DNA from: Oscillospiraceae bacterium
GTDB taxonomy: Bacteria > Bacillota > Clostridia > Oscillospirales > Oscillospiraceae
NCBI GenBank assembly: GCA_017458065.1
Contig: JAFTGD010000076.1
Location: 16,725 to 80,724, forward strand
Direction of reading: 5' to 3'
Length of the DNA: 64,000 nt
Shown: positions 35,269-44,484 of the stretch, one piece after another
How the letters are laid out: each line of letters starts with the position of its first letter
How positions within the stretch are numbered: position 1 is the first letter of the stretch
Translations under genes and position numbers: made by a program
The notes under the pieces: generated by a model
What the model was told of the DNA's origin: nothing
The model's database searches: none
Seen by the model: only the letters and a program-made list of their open reading frames with translations

Positions 35269-36744
35269 TCAGAGGGACTCGCCGCAGGCTTTCTCCAGCG
35301 CCTTGATCACGATCTTCAGCGTCTTGATGCGGGCGTATTTCTTGTCGTTGGACTCGATGATGTACCAGGGGGCGTTCTCGGTGCTGGTCTTCTGCAGCAT
35401 CTCGTCGATGGCCTCTTCATACTGGGGCCACTTCTCGCGGTTGCGCCAGTCCTCCTCGGTGAGCTTCCACTGCTTCTCAGGGGTGTTCTGCCGGTCGGTA
35501 AACCTGGCCAGCTGCGTCTCCTGGTCGATATGGATCCAGAACTTGATCACCACGGCGCCCCAGTCGGTGAGCTGCCGCTCAAACTCGTTCATCTCGTTGT
35601 AGGCGCGCTTCCAGTCGTCCTCGGTGCAGAAGCCCTCCAGCCGCTCCACCATCACGCGGCCGTACCAGGTCCGGTCGAAGATGCAGACATGGCCGCTGCG
35701 CGGCAGTCTGGTCCAGAAGCGCCAGAGATACTGGCGGTTGATCTCGTGGGGTTCCGGCGAGGCGATGGGCATCACGTCAAAGCCCCTCGGGTCCAGCGGC
35801 CGGGCGATGCGGCGGATATTGCCGCCCTTGCCGGCGGCGTCCCAGCCCTCGTAGCAGAGGATGACGGGGATCTTCTTGCGGTAGATGGTGTTGTGCAGCT
35901 CGCCGAGGCGCTTTTGCAGCTTTTTGAGCTCCTTCTTGTACTCTTCGTCATCCAGCGCCGGGGAGAGGTCCACATCCGCGAGCTTCTGCATCTTGACAAG
36001 GGGGAACTTCTCGTTAAAAGGCTTGCCGACGTATCTGCCCTCTTCGAGGCCCTTGTCGATCATCTCGACCAGCAGCTTCAGTGCGTCCCGCACGGCGGCT
36101 CTCTTCTTGCCGCCGTCCAGCACATGCCACTTCACAGGCTTGTCGGTCTGGTCCATGAACTCGTCGTAGGTATCCCGGAACAGCTTGTACTCCCGGTGCT
36201 GCCACAGGTCGTCCTCGGTGACGCGCCACTCGGTCTCATAGTTCTCCCGCAGGGCGTTGAGGCGCTTGCGCTGCTCGTCCTGGTCGATGTGCAGGAAGAG
36301 CTTGAGGATCAGATAGCCGCCGTCCCGCAGCTGGCGCTCAAACTCGTTGACCGCGCGCACGCGCTCCTTGTACTGCTTTTTGGTGATATCGCGGCGGAGG
36401 TACTTGCGCACCGCGCCCTCCATCCAGCCGGAGTCGTAGAACATGATCTTCCCGTTCTCGGGGATCGCCTTGGCGTACTGATAGAGGAAGGGATAGCGCT
36501 CGTCCTTCTCGGGCAGCACCATCGGCGATGTCACGTTATAGAAGCGGGGATCAATCTCGCTGATCAGCTCATTGATGAGGCCGCCCTTGCCCGCGGCGGC
36601 CCAGCCCTCCACAAGAACAATAATGGGGAGCTTCTGGTCGCGGACCAGCTGCTGCTGACTGAGCAGCCGCTCCCGCAGGGCCTTGATCTCGGCCTTCAGC
36701 GCGGCACTGTCTTCGTCCTTGGAACCTTTGAACTCTTTTAGCAT
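35269..36744 (-). CDS. pap: Polyphosphate:AMP phosphotransferase (tandem PPK2 domains)
   Basis: Uses polyphosphate to turn AMP into ADP (class II PPK2). The 491-residue protein has two fused PPK2 domains. Domain 1 has P-loop VEGWAAAGKGG near residue 47 and lid YDSGWMEGAVRKYL. Domain 2 has CYEGWDAAGKGGNIRR near residue 310 and the lid motif FDRTWYGRVMVERLEGF. Domain 1 lacks the FDRSWY-type lid and is likely the degenerate half, as in other two-domain enzymes. AGGAGGCTG precedes the ATG by 8 nt. It is first in an operon with ppk1 and a ROK kinase, behind a clear promoter. Confidence 0.93.
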   Translation of the reverse strand: MLKEFKGSKDEDSAALKAEIKALRERLLSQQQLVRDQKLPIIVLVEGWAAAGKGGLINELISEIDPRFYNVTSPMVLPEKDERYPFLYQYAKAIPENGKIMFYDSGWMEGAVRKYLRRDITKKQYKERVRAVNEFERQLRDGGYLILKLFLHIDQDEQRKRLNALRENYETEWRVTEDDLWQHREYKLFRDTYDEFMDQTDKPVKWHVLDGGKKRAAVRDALKLLVEMIDKGLEEGRYVGKPFNEKFPLVKMQKLADVDLSPALDDEEYKKELKKLQKRLGELHNTIYRKKIPVILCYEGWDAAGKGGNIRRIARPLDPRGFDVMPIASPEPHEINRQYLWRFWTRLPRSGHVCIFDRTWYGRVMVERLEGFCTEDDWKRAYNEMNEFERQLTDWGAVVIKFWIHIDQETQLARFTDRQNTPEKQWKLTEEDWRNREKWPQYEEAIDEMLQKTSTENAPWYIIESNDKKYARIKTLKIVIKALEKACGESL

Positions 36745-36792
36745 ATAAGGTCAGCCTCCTGTTTGTATTTTTGAGAGAAAATATCAGTTTCT

Positions 36793-36821
36793 ATTTTACG
36801 GCAGGACATGGTTGAAGTCAA
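36793..36821 (-). promoter_or_regulatory. Promoter of the pap-ppk1-ROK operon
   Basis: On the minus strand TTGACT (36816-36821), a 17-bp spacer and TAAAAT (36793-36798), 49 bases before the pap start. Confidence 0.75.
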
Positions 36822-36844
36822 TGCAAATATGACTGAAAAAAGGC

Positions 36845-36878
36845 AAAGGCAGCCTCGTTTCTATCCGCGGCTGCCTTT
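36845..36878 (-). terminator. Terminator of the TetR / YhgE operon
   Basis: AAAGGCAGCC (36845-36854) and GGCTGCCTTT (36869-36878) pair perfectly. The minus strand continues into a run of seven Ts (G then CCTTTTTTT-like). It lies 40 nt after the TetR stop. Confidence 0.85.
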
Positions 36879-36917
36879 CGAGATTTTCAATATCGGTAGT
36901 ATTATTGTCGGCCAAGT

Positions 36918-37484
36918 TCAGAGGCCGGCTTTGCTTCTTCGGATCAGTTCCTCCGTCGAGCCTTTGCGCAGCATGTTCAGGCGTCGCATATCCGCCAGCA
37001 GGTCCTCCCGCATTCCGTTGCTGATCCAGTCGATGGTCAGTCCGAAGCACTCGCACTTGTGGTAGCGGATGATCAGCTCCCGGTCCCGCTGGGAGAGGTC
37101 CTCGTCCGGGAAAACCGTGTTCACATAGGTCCTGACCGACTGCTCGCACATCCGCCAGAGCGCGTTGATGTAGGACGCCCTGTTGTCCGAATAATAGATG
37201 TGCATGATGGCGCGTTTGTTCTCCAGTGCAAACTTGATGACCACATCCAGGCAGTCTGTGAAAGAACTGATGGACGGGTGATCCGCAACGATCCTTTCGA
37301 CCTGGATCGAGCAGATTTCTTCCAGCAGCGCCGGCATATCCTGATAATGATAGTAGAACGTGTTGCGGTTAATCCCACAGCGGTCGGTAATATCCCTGAC
37401 CGTGATCTTACTCAGAGATCGCTCGTTCAGCAGTTCAAGAAACGCTTTTCGGATCGCCTGCTTTGTGAAATTCTGATTGGACAT
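36918..37484 (-). CDS. TetR/AcrR-family regulator
   Basis: DNA-binding regulator of 188 residues. The helix-turn-helix at residues about 25-50 reads KITVRDITDRCGINRNTFYYHYQDM, which is the TetR signature. The C-terminal ligand domain resembles the DhaS/TetR_C_33 type. ATG 37484 (MSNQNFTKQAIRKAF) was chosen since the longer form has no better ribosome-binding site. It is the last gene of the minus-strand cluster with two YhgE-type membrane proteins and probably represses that cluster. Inverted repeats ahead of the first gene (42604-42687) are candidate operators. Confidence 0.9.
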   Translation of the reverse strand: MSNQNFTKQAIRKAFLELLNERSLSKITVRDITDRCGINRNTFYYHYQDMPALLEEICSIQVERIVADHPSISSFTDCLDVVIKFALENKRAIMHIYYSDNRASYINALWRMCEQSVRTYVNTVFPDEDLSQRDRELIIRYHKCECFGLTIDWISNGMREDLLADMRRLNMLRKGSTEELIRRSKAGL

Positions 37485-37573
37485 GTCTCCGCGCACCTTT
37501 CTTTCTAAGATCACTGTCGGGTTTTTCGTCCCTCTCAGGCCCTGTCTTCCCGACCGGGAGCCGGCAGAGGGTG

Positions 37574-39715
37574 TTATATCATGATTCCGGTCGCCTGCTT
37601 GCTCTTCTCCAGAATGTCGTTCAGCAGCTTTGTGGGGTAATAGAGGATCACACCTGCGATCAGACAGCCGGCTGCGATCATCAGCATGGCCCTGATATTA
37701 TCCCGGTAATATGTCCCATAGAAGCCGGAAACCGCTTCCCGCATCGCGTTCATGGCAAATCGGAAGGGCATATAGGGATAGAGGATCTGAAAGATCTTCG
37801 GCAGAACCTCGACCGGGTAGGTGCCCCCGGAACCTGCCACCTGTACCACCATGATGATGACCGAAGCGGCAAGCCCCGCGCTCCCCAGCGTAAAGGAAAG
37901 CACATAATTGATCGTGATAAAGCAGATGCCGGACGCAATCCCCGCAAAGGCAAAGGCCCAGGGATGAGCGCAATCGATCCCCACATAGAGAAGGACGCCC
38001 GACACGGTGATGACCGCCTGCAGCAGGGCGCAGCACAGGAACAGGACATACCTGCCGATATAATGCTGCGTCATGCGAAGCTTCTTCGGGCGGTCTTCTT
38101 CCCGGATCCGGACCTTCAGCAGCGCGCCGCAGAACAGGGCTCCGACCCAAAGCGCCAGGACAGTGTAAAACGGCGCCATCTGAGTGCCGTAGGGTTCCGC
38201 CGGATAGAGCACCTCGTCGCTCACCTTCAGCGGGGATGCCAGGTGGTTGTCCAGCATGTCGCCCCCGGAGGAGAGGACCTCCATCACTTCCTGCAGGAAC
38301 TCGCTCGTAGCCAGCACATCGAGGAAGTCCGCCAGCTCCAGCAGCTCTTCCTGTGCCTTCTGGATCTCCGCCTTGGTATCAAGCACACCGGAACGGACAT
38401 TCATCATTGAGCTTGACAGGGCGCTCAGCTTGTAGGTCAGACCCTTCATCGTATCGCCGAAGGCTTCGAGAAGCTCGGTGATGTTTCCGGCCGCCGCTTC
38501 GATCCGGGTCAGGGCCTGGTTGATCCACTCTCCCAGCAGGACAGAGGCCTCTGTGACCGAGTCCGTCAGGTTCCCGAGGGCTCCGCTTGCCACGTGGACA
38601 CCCGTCCGGATCCCGTTGAGGTTGGAATAGTCCGCGGTCTCCACGGCGGTCTTCAGATCCTGATTCAGGCTGCCCAGATCGTTGCCGAGTTCCCGCATCT
38701 GCCGGCTTAAGAGGTCGAGATTCAGTTCCTCCAACCGGTCGGCGAGATCGTTCGCCCCCTTCTGCAGCTCCGTCAGATTTTTTCTTACAGATTCATTATA
38801 CTCCTCTTCCAGGAACTTTTTCAAGCTTTCTTCGCTCTCCGTCGCATCGGACACTTTTTTCAGGAAGTCCGAGAGATTCCCGTTCACCAGCAGCACGGCT
38901 TCTTCCAGCGTGTCGACCGCACCCTTTGTCCCCTCCACGGTCTCGTTTACGTTCTCTCCGATGTCCTTGCTGATATCCGCCGTGAGATAGATCGTATCCG
39001 CCATGCTGGAGGTCAGTCTGGCAGATGCATCCATCAGATGACTGGCGGAATCGGCCAGTGCGGCAACCGAGTCCAGCATTGCGTTGGCGTTGTCCAGTTC
39101 CATGCTCAGATCGATCAGCTTCTTGCTCAGGTCCTGCAAGGTCGTCTCCGCGTCCAGTCCGTTGGCGTCCAGCACCTGCACTACGCTGGATGCGCCGTCC
39201 GCCAGAGTCTGCAGAAAGGTCGTGTTCACGGTTTGCTGTACCGCCGTCTTGGCCTTACCGGTGATTTTGGGCGCGATGGCGTTTTTCTTGCCGTTTTCAT
39301 AATAGCCCAGCGCCGGATGTTCAAACTTCAGCGTCATGAAACTCACGATGTTTTTGGAAAAATCCGCCGGCACGATCAGCGCTGCGTAACAGTCGCCGCT
39401 GTACACCCTTTGGAGCGCGTCCTCCGGACTGTCGCAGAAGACCCAGCCGATCTGGTCGTTGGCCTCCAGCCCCTCCACGACCTGCTCTCCGACCTCCAGC
39501 TTGAGTCCGAAGAGATCGGCGCCGCGGTCGACATTGGCAACCGCGACACGGATCCGGGACGTGGCTGACGGGCCATAGGGATCCCAGTTGGAGAACACAT
39601 TGAACCAGGCATACAGGCAGGGCACCACGCAGAGGCCCATCAGGATCACCAGCACCACCACGCTGCTGAAGATCCGGTGAGCATCGGTATTGATGATTTT
39701 CCAGATATTGCGCAT
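37574..39715 (-). CDS. YhgE/Pip-type membrane protein, second copy
   Basis: A 713-residue protein with one helix at the N-terminus (SSVVVLVILMGLCVVPCLYAWFNVFSNWDPYG), a large extracellular region of about 470 residues with long coiled coils, and five or six helices at the C-terminus of the ABC-2 permease type. The N-terminal block is diagnostic of YhgE/Pip proteins, relatives of phage-infection protein and of EsaA in type VII secretion. It lies 4 nt after a small membrane protein gene and pairs with a similar protein at 40433-42511, so a heteromeric complex is likely. Export of a peptide or a lipid is possible; no substrate is evident. Confidence 0.85.
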   Translation of the reverse strand: MRNIWKIINTDAHRIFSSVVVLVILMGLCVVPCLYAWFNVFSNWDPYGPSATSRIRVAVANVDRGADLFGLKLEVGEQVVEGLEANDQIGWVFCDSPEDALQRVYSGDCYAALIVPADFSKNIVSFMTLKFEHPALGYYENGKKNAIAPKITGKAKTAVQQTVNTTFLQTLADGASSVVQVLDANGLDAETTLQDLSKKLIDLSMELDNANAMLDSVAALADSASHLMDASARLTSSMADTIYLTADISKDIGENVNETVEGTKGAVDTLEEAVLLVNGNLSDFLKKVSDATESEESLKKFLEEEYNESVRKNLTELQKGANDLADRLEELNLDLLSRQMRELGNDLGSLNQDLKTAVETADYSNLNGIRTGVHVASGALGNLTDSVTEASVLLGEWINQALTRIEAAAGNITELLEAFGDTMKGLTYKLSALSSSMMNVRSGVLDTKAEIQKAQEELLELADFLDVLATSEFLQEVMEVLSSGGDMLDNHLASPLKVSDEVLYPAEPYGTQMAPFYTVLALWVGALFCGALLKVRIREEDRPKKLRMTQHYIGRYVLFLCCALLQAVITVSGVLLYVGIDCAHPWAFAFAGIASGICFITINYVLSFTLGSAGLAASVIIMVVQVAGSGGTYPVEVLPKIFQILYPYMPFRFAMNAMREAVSGFYGTYYRDNIRAMLMIAAGCLIAGVILYYPTKLLNDILEKSKQATGIMI

Positions 39716-39719
39716 GCCT

Positions 39720-40433
39720 CTACTTCTCTCTCTTCAGGTGTTTCCCGCCTGCCAGATTCGGCAGCGGAATCGGCAGTTCCTCCGGTGGGATCAGCCAGCC
39801 CTCGCCTTCGGCGTCCACCGGCAGCAGATTGCCGACGGTGATCTCCTCCTCCGGCGGAAGGATCGCCTCCCACTCCTCCAGAGTCTTCTTCAGGTCATGA
39901 TCCGCATAGGCGGTGAAGATCAGCGCCGTCGCAATCGCGAACATGCCGAAAATCCAGATCATCAGGAAGGCAATCTTGGAGGCGTCGGTGAGATAGCGGA
40001 TGATCACCAGCACCACGGGCAGCAGGAACAGAAGCCACACGCCTGCCTTCAGGCTGCGCAGGTTGCGGCTGTGCGAGGCCTCGATATAAGGCATCACGTG
40101 CTGATAAAGCTCTCTGCTGCTGACGGTGCGCGCGGACAAGGCATCCCGCGACTTCCGGACGGGTCTTGCCGGGCGCCGTCCTGCGGCGCTGTCCGGCCGT
40201 CTTGCGGCTTCTTTCCGTCCGGCTGCGCCGGGCCTCTGCGCAGCACGGCGCTCTCCGCCGGTCTCCGCACGGTTTGCCCGCCGCCTCCCGGGAGCGGTAT
40301 CCGCGGGCTGTATTCTCCTGTCGGTTCTGTTCTTTCCTGTTTCGGCCGAGCCCGCTTTCGGCTGTTCCGGCGCGAGATGCTTCCCGTCATAGGGCTTTGT
40401 TCCCGTGAGGGCTTTTTTCTGTTCTCCCGCCAT
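39720..40433 (-). CDS. Small membrane protein with basic, Pro/Ala/Arg-rich N-terminus
   Basis: Not assigned to a family. The 237-residue protein has a disordered, strongly basic first 95 residues, a short SSRELYQHVMPYIEA helix, two membrane helices (about 125-145 and 151-173) and an acidic tail with EEWEAILPPEEEITVGNLLPVD. ATG 40433 shares one base with the stop of the upstream YhgE-like gene (TGATG), and its own stop is 4 nt before the next one, so the three proteins are translated together and probably form one complex. Confidence 0.75.
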   Translation of the reverse strand: MAGEQKKALTGTKPYDGKHLAPEQPKAGSAETGKNRTDRRIQPADTAPGRRRANRAETGGERRAAQRPGAAGRKEAARRPDSAAGRRPARPVRKSRDALSARTVSSRELYQHVMPYIEASHSRNLRSLKAGVWLLFLLPVVLVIIRYLTDASKIAFLMIWIFGMFAIATALIFTAYADHDLKKTLEEWEAILPPEEEITVGNLLPVDAEGEGWLIPPEELPIPLPNLAGGKHLKREK

Positions 40434-42511
40434 CACAGCACCCCGCTTTCATGCATCTCTTCTTCCACGAACTCGTTGACGCCATGCAGCGGCCGCCGCA
40501 GGCAGCGCCCGATAAACAGGCCCAGCAGGCCGAAGATCATCAGCTGGCCAAGATACTTCCAGTAGTCGTACCGATACAGCCCGCAGATGGTCTCGCGCAT
40601 GGCGTTGATGGCATAGGGATAGGGGAAAAAGACATAGATTTTGCTGAAGATTTCCGGCAGGATCTCGATGGGATAGGAGCCGCTGCTGCCGGCGATCTGG
40701 ACGATCATCACGACCACCACAACCGCCTTTCCCACATCCCCGATCACCAGTACCAGCGAATAGATCAGGCAGACAAAGACAAAGCTTGTCACCGAGCCTG
40801 CAAAGTAAAACAGGCCCGGGTGCAGGCACTGACAGCCCAGAATGTGGAGATCGCCCCAGACGATGACCGCGGACTGAATCTGGCCGAAGAAATAATAGGT
40901 CAGGAACCGTCCCCAGTAAAGCTGGGCTTCCGTCGCACGCTTCAGCTTCACTTGTTTCGGGTCCGCTTCGACCCTGATCACCGCGGCGAGCACCACACAC
41001 CCGACCCAGAGCGCCAGCGTGGTATAGAACGGCGCCATCGCGGTGCCGTAGCTGTTGACGGGATAGATGGTCTGGGTCTCCACGAGCACCGGATTGGAGA
41101 AGAAATCCGCAAACTCGTCCGGATCCCCGTGGAGCATTTCGATGATGGTCCCGATTGTGTCGTTGTCTTCCAGCTCCTGAAGACGGTCTGTGAGATCAAA
41201 GACCGATTCGCGCAGCGCTTTCAGCAGCTTTTCCACCTGCTGGAGGGTCCCGTTCATGGCGTAGAGCGTCCCGTCGGCCGCATACAGGACAGGCGGGACC
41301 TCCAGCACCGTTCCCTCGATGCTGTTAAGCAGGACCGTCAGCATGTCCAGATCCGACATCATGTTCTCAAACAGGTTCTTCACCGACTGTTCCAGGTTTT
41401 CATGGGCAAATTCTCTCGCATAGCCCAGCATGTTGACAATGGTGCCGCGCAGGATTGTCCGATCCTCCTCGGACATCCCCTTGGATTTGAGATTTTCGAG
41501 TTGCTCATTCACTTTTTTGAGCTGATTGACGACGCGCTCGATGGACGTGTACACCGCGCCGGAAGAGGCAATGGCGCTTCCGCTCGGCAGGTTCGACTTC
41601 ATGCGCTCGAGGTCCTCGATCAGCTTGTTGTTCTGCCCGATCAGCACGTTGATGGCGTCGAGACTCAGGTCGCTCTCCGCCACAGCGCTCTGCAGCTGGG
41701 CAAGTCTCTTCTGGAAGTCCCACACATCCTCGAGGATCAGTTCCTCCGTGTAGGCAATGGCATCCTTCGCCGTCTGCACATTCTCGACCTTGTCGTCCAG
41801 GCTGAATCCGGAGAGATTGTCCCCCGCCGCATGGAGCCTGCCGCCAAGGACAATGTTGTTGGTTTGCAGCTTCTCCATCAGTTCGCAGTAATCGGTCAGC
41901 TTGTTCCCGGTCTTGTTCAGGAGCCTGATCATGTCCTCCAGACTCTCGTGCGAATCCAGGTCTTCGAGGAATTCATCGATCCGGGCAAACAGATGCTCGA
42001 TCAAGATGCCGAGATAGCGCGTCTGGATGTTGTGTTCCGCCGTGGACGCGGCGGTCTCGGTGATCTTATTGGCGATGGCATTGGTCTTGGCGTTCTGATA
42101 GAAGGTGATCGACGGCATCCTGTCGTAGAGCGCATCCGTGATCCGATACATATTTCGGGAGAGATTCTCTCCCAGCACCAGCGCCCCATAGTATTTTCCC
42201 GAGCGCACGCCCGCCATCGCCTCGTCATAATCCGTCGGCACCCAGTCAATGCTGGTTCCGGCGGCCATTTCTTCGACGATCTCTGCGCCTTCGTTGCGGT
42301 ATTCGCCGCTCTCCAGCGTGTAACCCCTGTCTCTTGACACCAGAGCAATGGAGATATTGCCCGTCCCGCCGTAGGGATCCCAGTTGGAGAAGATATTGAA
42401 CCATGCGTAGAGAGCCGGAATCACGCATAAAGCAATCGCGATCACAAAAGCAAAAAAATGCTTTGCGATCGAGATCAGATCATGTATAAAAATGTTCAGA
42501 ACATTTTTCAT
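40433..42511 (-). CDS. YhgE/Pip-type membrane protein, first copy
   Basis: A 692-residue relative of the protein at 37574-39715: N-terminal helix and diagnostic block (ALCVIPALYAWFNIFSNWDPYG), an extracellular coiled-coil region of about 450 residues, and a C-terminal group of about six helices. The C-terminal block SGSYPIEILPEIFSKIYVFFPYPYAINAMRE matches GGTYPVEVLPKIFQILYPYMPFRFAMNAMRE of its partner. ATG 42511 (MKNVLNIF) with GGAACGGA upstream is preferred over a longer start. It is first in the operon and divergent from an envelope gene set. Confidence 0.85.
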   Translation of the reverse strand: MKNVLNIFIHDLISIAKHFFAFVIAIALCVIPALYAWFNIFSNWDPYGGTGNISIALVSRDRGYTLESGEYRNEGAEIVEEMAAGTSIDWVPTDYDEAMAGVRSGKYYGALVLGENLSRNMYRITDALYDRMPSITFYQNAKTNAIANKITETAASTAEHNIQTRYLGILIEHLFARIDEFLEDLDSHESLEDMIRLLNKTGNKLTDYCELMEKLQTNNIVLGGRLHAAGDNLSGFSLDDKVENVQTAKDAIAYTEELILEDVWDFQKRLAQLQSAVAESDLSLDAINVLIGQNNKLIEDLERMKSNLPSGSAIASSGAVYTSIERVVNQLKKVNEQLENLKSKGMSEEDRTILRGTIVNMLGYAREFAHENLEQSVKNLFENMMSDLDMLTVLLNSIEGTVLEVPPVLYAADGTLYAMNGTLQQVEKLLKALRESVFDLTDRLQELEDNDTIGTIIEMLHGDPDEFADFFSNPVLVETQTIYPVNSYGTAMAPFYTTLALWVGCVVLAAVIRVEADPKQVKLKRATEAQLYWGRFLTYYFFGQIQSAVIVWGDLHILGCQCLHPGLFYFAGSVTSFVFVCLIYSLVLVIGDVGKAVVVVVMIVQIAGSSGSYPIEILPEIFSKIYVFFPYPYAINAMRETICGLYRYDYWKYLGQLMIFGLLGLFIGRCLRRPLHGVNEFVEEEMHESGVL

Positions 42512-42603
42512 TCCGTTCCATCCATTCGGCCGCGCAGATACTGAGCACAACCCTATCATACTCCATGGTTTTTCAGCTTATTTCATTTTAAATAAAAAGA
42601 GTA

Positions 42604-42687
42604 TGTGCAAATCACCGGTTTAACCAAAAATCGGGAAAGTCTGGCCGTTTGCACAAATTTTAGGCATTGGGGCGAAATTGCCTAAAA
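42604..42687. promoter_or_regulatory. Two inverted repeats in the divergent promoter region
   Basis: TGTGCAAA (42604-42611) and TTTGCACA (42648-42655) form one dyad. TTTTAGGCA (42658-42666) and TGCCTAAAA (42679-42687) form another with perfect 9-bp arms 12 nt apart. They lie between the YhgE operon and the lipoprotein gene and could bind the TetR regulator at 36918. The remaining bases of 42512-42800 show no gene. Confidence 0.4.
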
Positions 42688-42800
42688 AACAGGGCGCCTC
42701 GATACTGCAATTTCGATACATTGCCCAGAAATTTGGCAGGTACTGAAAAATACACGTTTCCCACGCTCCTCTGTCGCTCTACAATGCCGAGGAAACCGGC

Positions 42801-43649
42801 ATGAAGGGGGCAAAGTCCGTGAAAAAATGGCGCAGGTTCCCCGGGTTCCTGCTTCTGTTTCTCTTCGTTCTGACGCTGACCGGCTGCAGTCCGTTTCAGA
42901 CAGAGATGGCAAAAACGACCTCTCGAATGGCTAACCTGAAAAGCTTTCATACCGATGTGGAGATGACAGCTGACGTCATCCTGCACATCGGCGGACAGAC
43001 CATCCGCGAAGAGGCCGCCGTGACAGGCGGCTTTGACACCGTAACGGATCCGTTTCTGATCCGGACGGATCTTCAGCTGGAGATGCTGGGCGTCGAAAGG
43101 GATCTGCGCTTTTATATTCAGAAAGAAGCCGCCGCCTGGACCGTCGTTCCCTGGAACGAGGACCGCAGCATCAACGAAGTGGATATCGCGCCGACAAACG
43201 TCAAACGCCCCAAAACGGTGCGGGCGCTGAAACTGCTCGTCAAATGCGGCGACTATTTTGACGATCCTGTGGACGACGCGGTAAACGGCGCTCCCGCCAA
43301 ACGCTATGACGGCGTTCTGCCAGAGGAGCTTGTCAGAGAAGCGCTTGTGCTGCTCGATCTGCAGGAGAAGGAGAGCTCTGATCCACCGGAGGACGACGCG
43401 GATTCTGACGGGATCCCGGACGGCATTCTCCCCGGCAGCATCTGGGTCAACGACGAAGATCAGATCGTCCGGGTAGAGATGGATCTCGCGATGTTTCTAC
43501 AGGAGCTTTTTGATGAGGGGCTCACAAAGCTGCTGAACGAATATGATCTCGGCGGGCTGAAGCTGGACGCAGAGCTCCGCTCGGTTCCGGCACGGCTGAC
43601 TTTTTCGGGTTTTGATGAGTACAATTTGCTCAGGCTGCCCGAATACTGA
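42801..43649 (+). CDS. Lipoprotein of the DUF6612/LppX-like type
   Basis: Lipoprotein of 282 residues with lipobox LTLTGC (Cys near residue 29). The mature part is mostly beta-strand with alternating hydrophobic residues (MTADVILHIGGQTIREEAAVTG), like antiparallel-sheet lipoproteins LppX/LprG that hold lipid or assist wall polymers; that match is by pattern only. An acidic insert (SSDPPEDDADSDGIPDG) resembles a Ca-binding DxDxDG loop. ATG 42801 has GAGGA 8 nt upstream; GTG 42819 with GGGGGC upstream is an alternative. The next gene follows after 25 nt. Confidence 0.65.
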   Translation: MKGAKSVKKWRRFPGFLLLFLFVLTLTGCSPFQTEMAKTTSRMANLKSFHTDVEMTADVILHIGGQTIREEAAVTGGFDTVTDPFLIRTDLQLEMLGVERDLRFYIQKEAAAWTVVPWNEDRSINEVDIAPTNVKRPKTVRALKLLVKCGDYFDDPVDDAVNGAPAKRYDGVLPEELVREALVLLDLQEKESSDPPEDDADSDGIPDGILPGSIWVNDEDQIVRVEMDLAMFLQELFDEGLTKLLNEYDLGGLKLDAELRSVPARLTFSGFDEYNLLRLPEY

Positions 43650-43674
43650 TCCTGGCGCAAAAGAGGTGTCGAAA

Positions 43675-44454
43675 ATGAAAAAAGGAACACGCCGAACCGT
43701 CCTGGTTTTTCTGGCGGATTTCGCGCTCCTCGCCGTCGTTGCGCTGGCCTTTCTCTTCGTCTGGAAGAAGCCTCTGGCAAAACCGGACCGGGAGTATCTC
43801 CGAGTTCTGGACGCCGCTGTCACCGAGACCCTGCTGAACAGCCGGGGGGAGAACATCCTCGACCGCCTCGATGCGGAGCTGGAACAGGTTTCCCAGTTCC
43901 CTGTCGAAACGCTGCGCAATCGAAAGCTGAGAGAGCTTGACGAAGCGTACCGGTCAAACCTCCTGATCCTGCAGTCGCTGCTGGTTCCCGATCCGCAGAC
44001 CGGCGAACCCGCCTATACCGACGCTCTGGCCTGGTATGAGTCGCTCGCCGACCGCGGCAGGCTTCTCCAGACGCTCTGCAGCGACTACGCCCTGCTTGTG
44101 CAGCATCCGGACCTCACAGACGATATTGCAAAAGAGACCCTCCGGCAGGAAGCGCTCGCCCAAGTGGAAAGCGATCTGCGCGAGCAGCTGCTGGGCGCTT
44201 CGCCCCAGCGCCTCCGTAAAAACGGCGTGCCCTATCTGGAATACCGCAACAAAACCGACTACACGGTGGATCTTTCGTTCGTCAATCTGTACCAGGCCTC
44301 CGACGGCCGGCGTCTCTGTGATATTCAGGCTGCGGTCCTCGCTCCGAAGGAACATCTGAAAATCCAGCTTGAGAATATGCCTGATGACTGCGGCGCCTGG
44401 GTGACCGACTGGGAAATCGAAGATATTATCGCGGATCAGGGCTCCCTTCTCTGA
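43675..44454 (+). CDS. Membrane-anchored protein of unknown function
   Basis: A 259-residue protein with a basic start and one helix (about residues 10-30, VFLADFALLAVVALAFLFVW), then an all-helical extracellular region (Leu/Glu/Arg-rich, about 40-180) and a beta-rich end (LEYRNKTDYTVDLSFVNLYQ). I do not recognise a family. ATG 43675 has AGAGG upstream. It is the middle gene of three (42801-45675) with short gaps, all exported, which suggests one envelope function. Confidence 0.65.
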   Translation: MKKGTRRTVLVFLADFALLAVVALAFLFVWKKPLAKPDREYLRVLDAAVTETLLNSRGENILDRLDAELEQVSQFPVETLRNRKLRELDEAYRSNLLILQSLLVPDPQTGEPAYTDALAWYESLADRGRLLQTLCSDYALLVQHPDLTDDIAKETLRQEALAQVESDLREQLLGASPQRLRKNGVPYLEYRNKTDYTVDLSFVNLYQASDGRRLCDIQAAVLAPKEHLKIQLENMPDDCGAWVTDWEIEDIIADQGSLL

Positions 44455-44484
44455 TCCCGTCAAACAAAAAGGAGAGTTCTTGTT

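Noticed and set aside
40451-42337. 628-codon plus-strand frame opposite the YhgE-like gene
   Set aside because: Antisense shadow without family features; the minus strand has membrane helices and the diagnostic YhgE motif.
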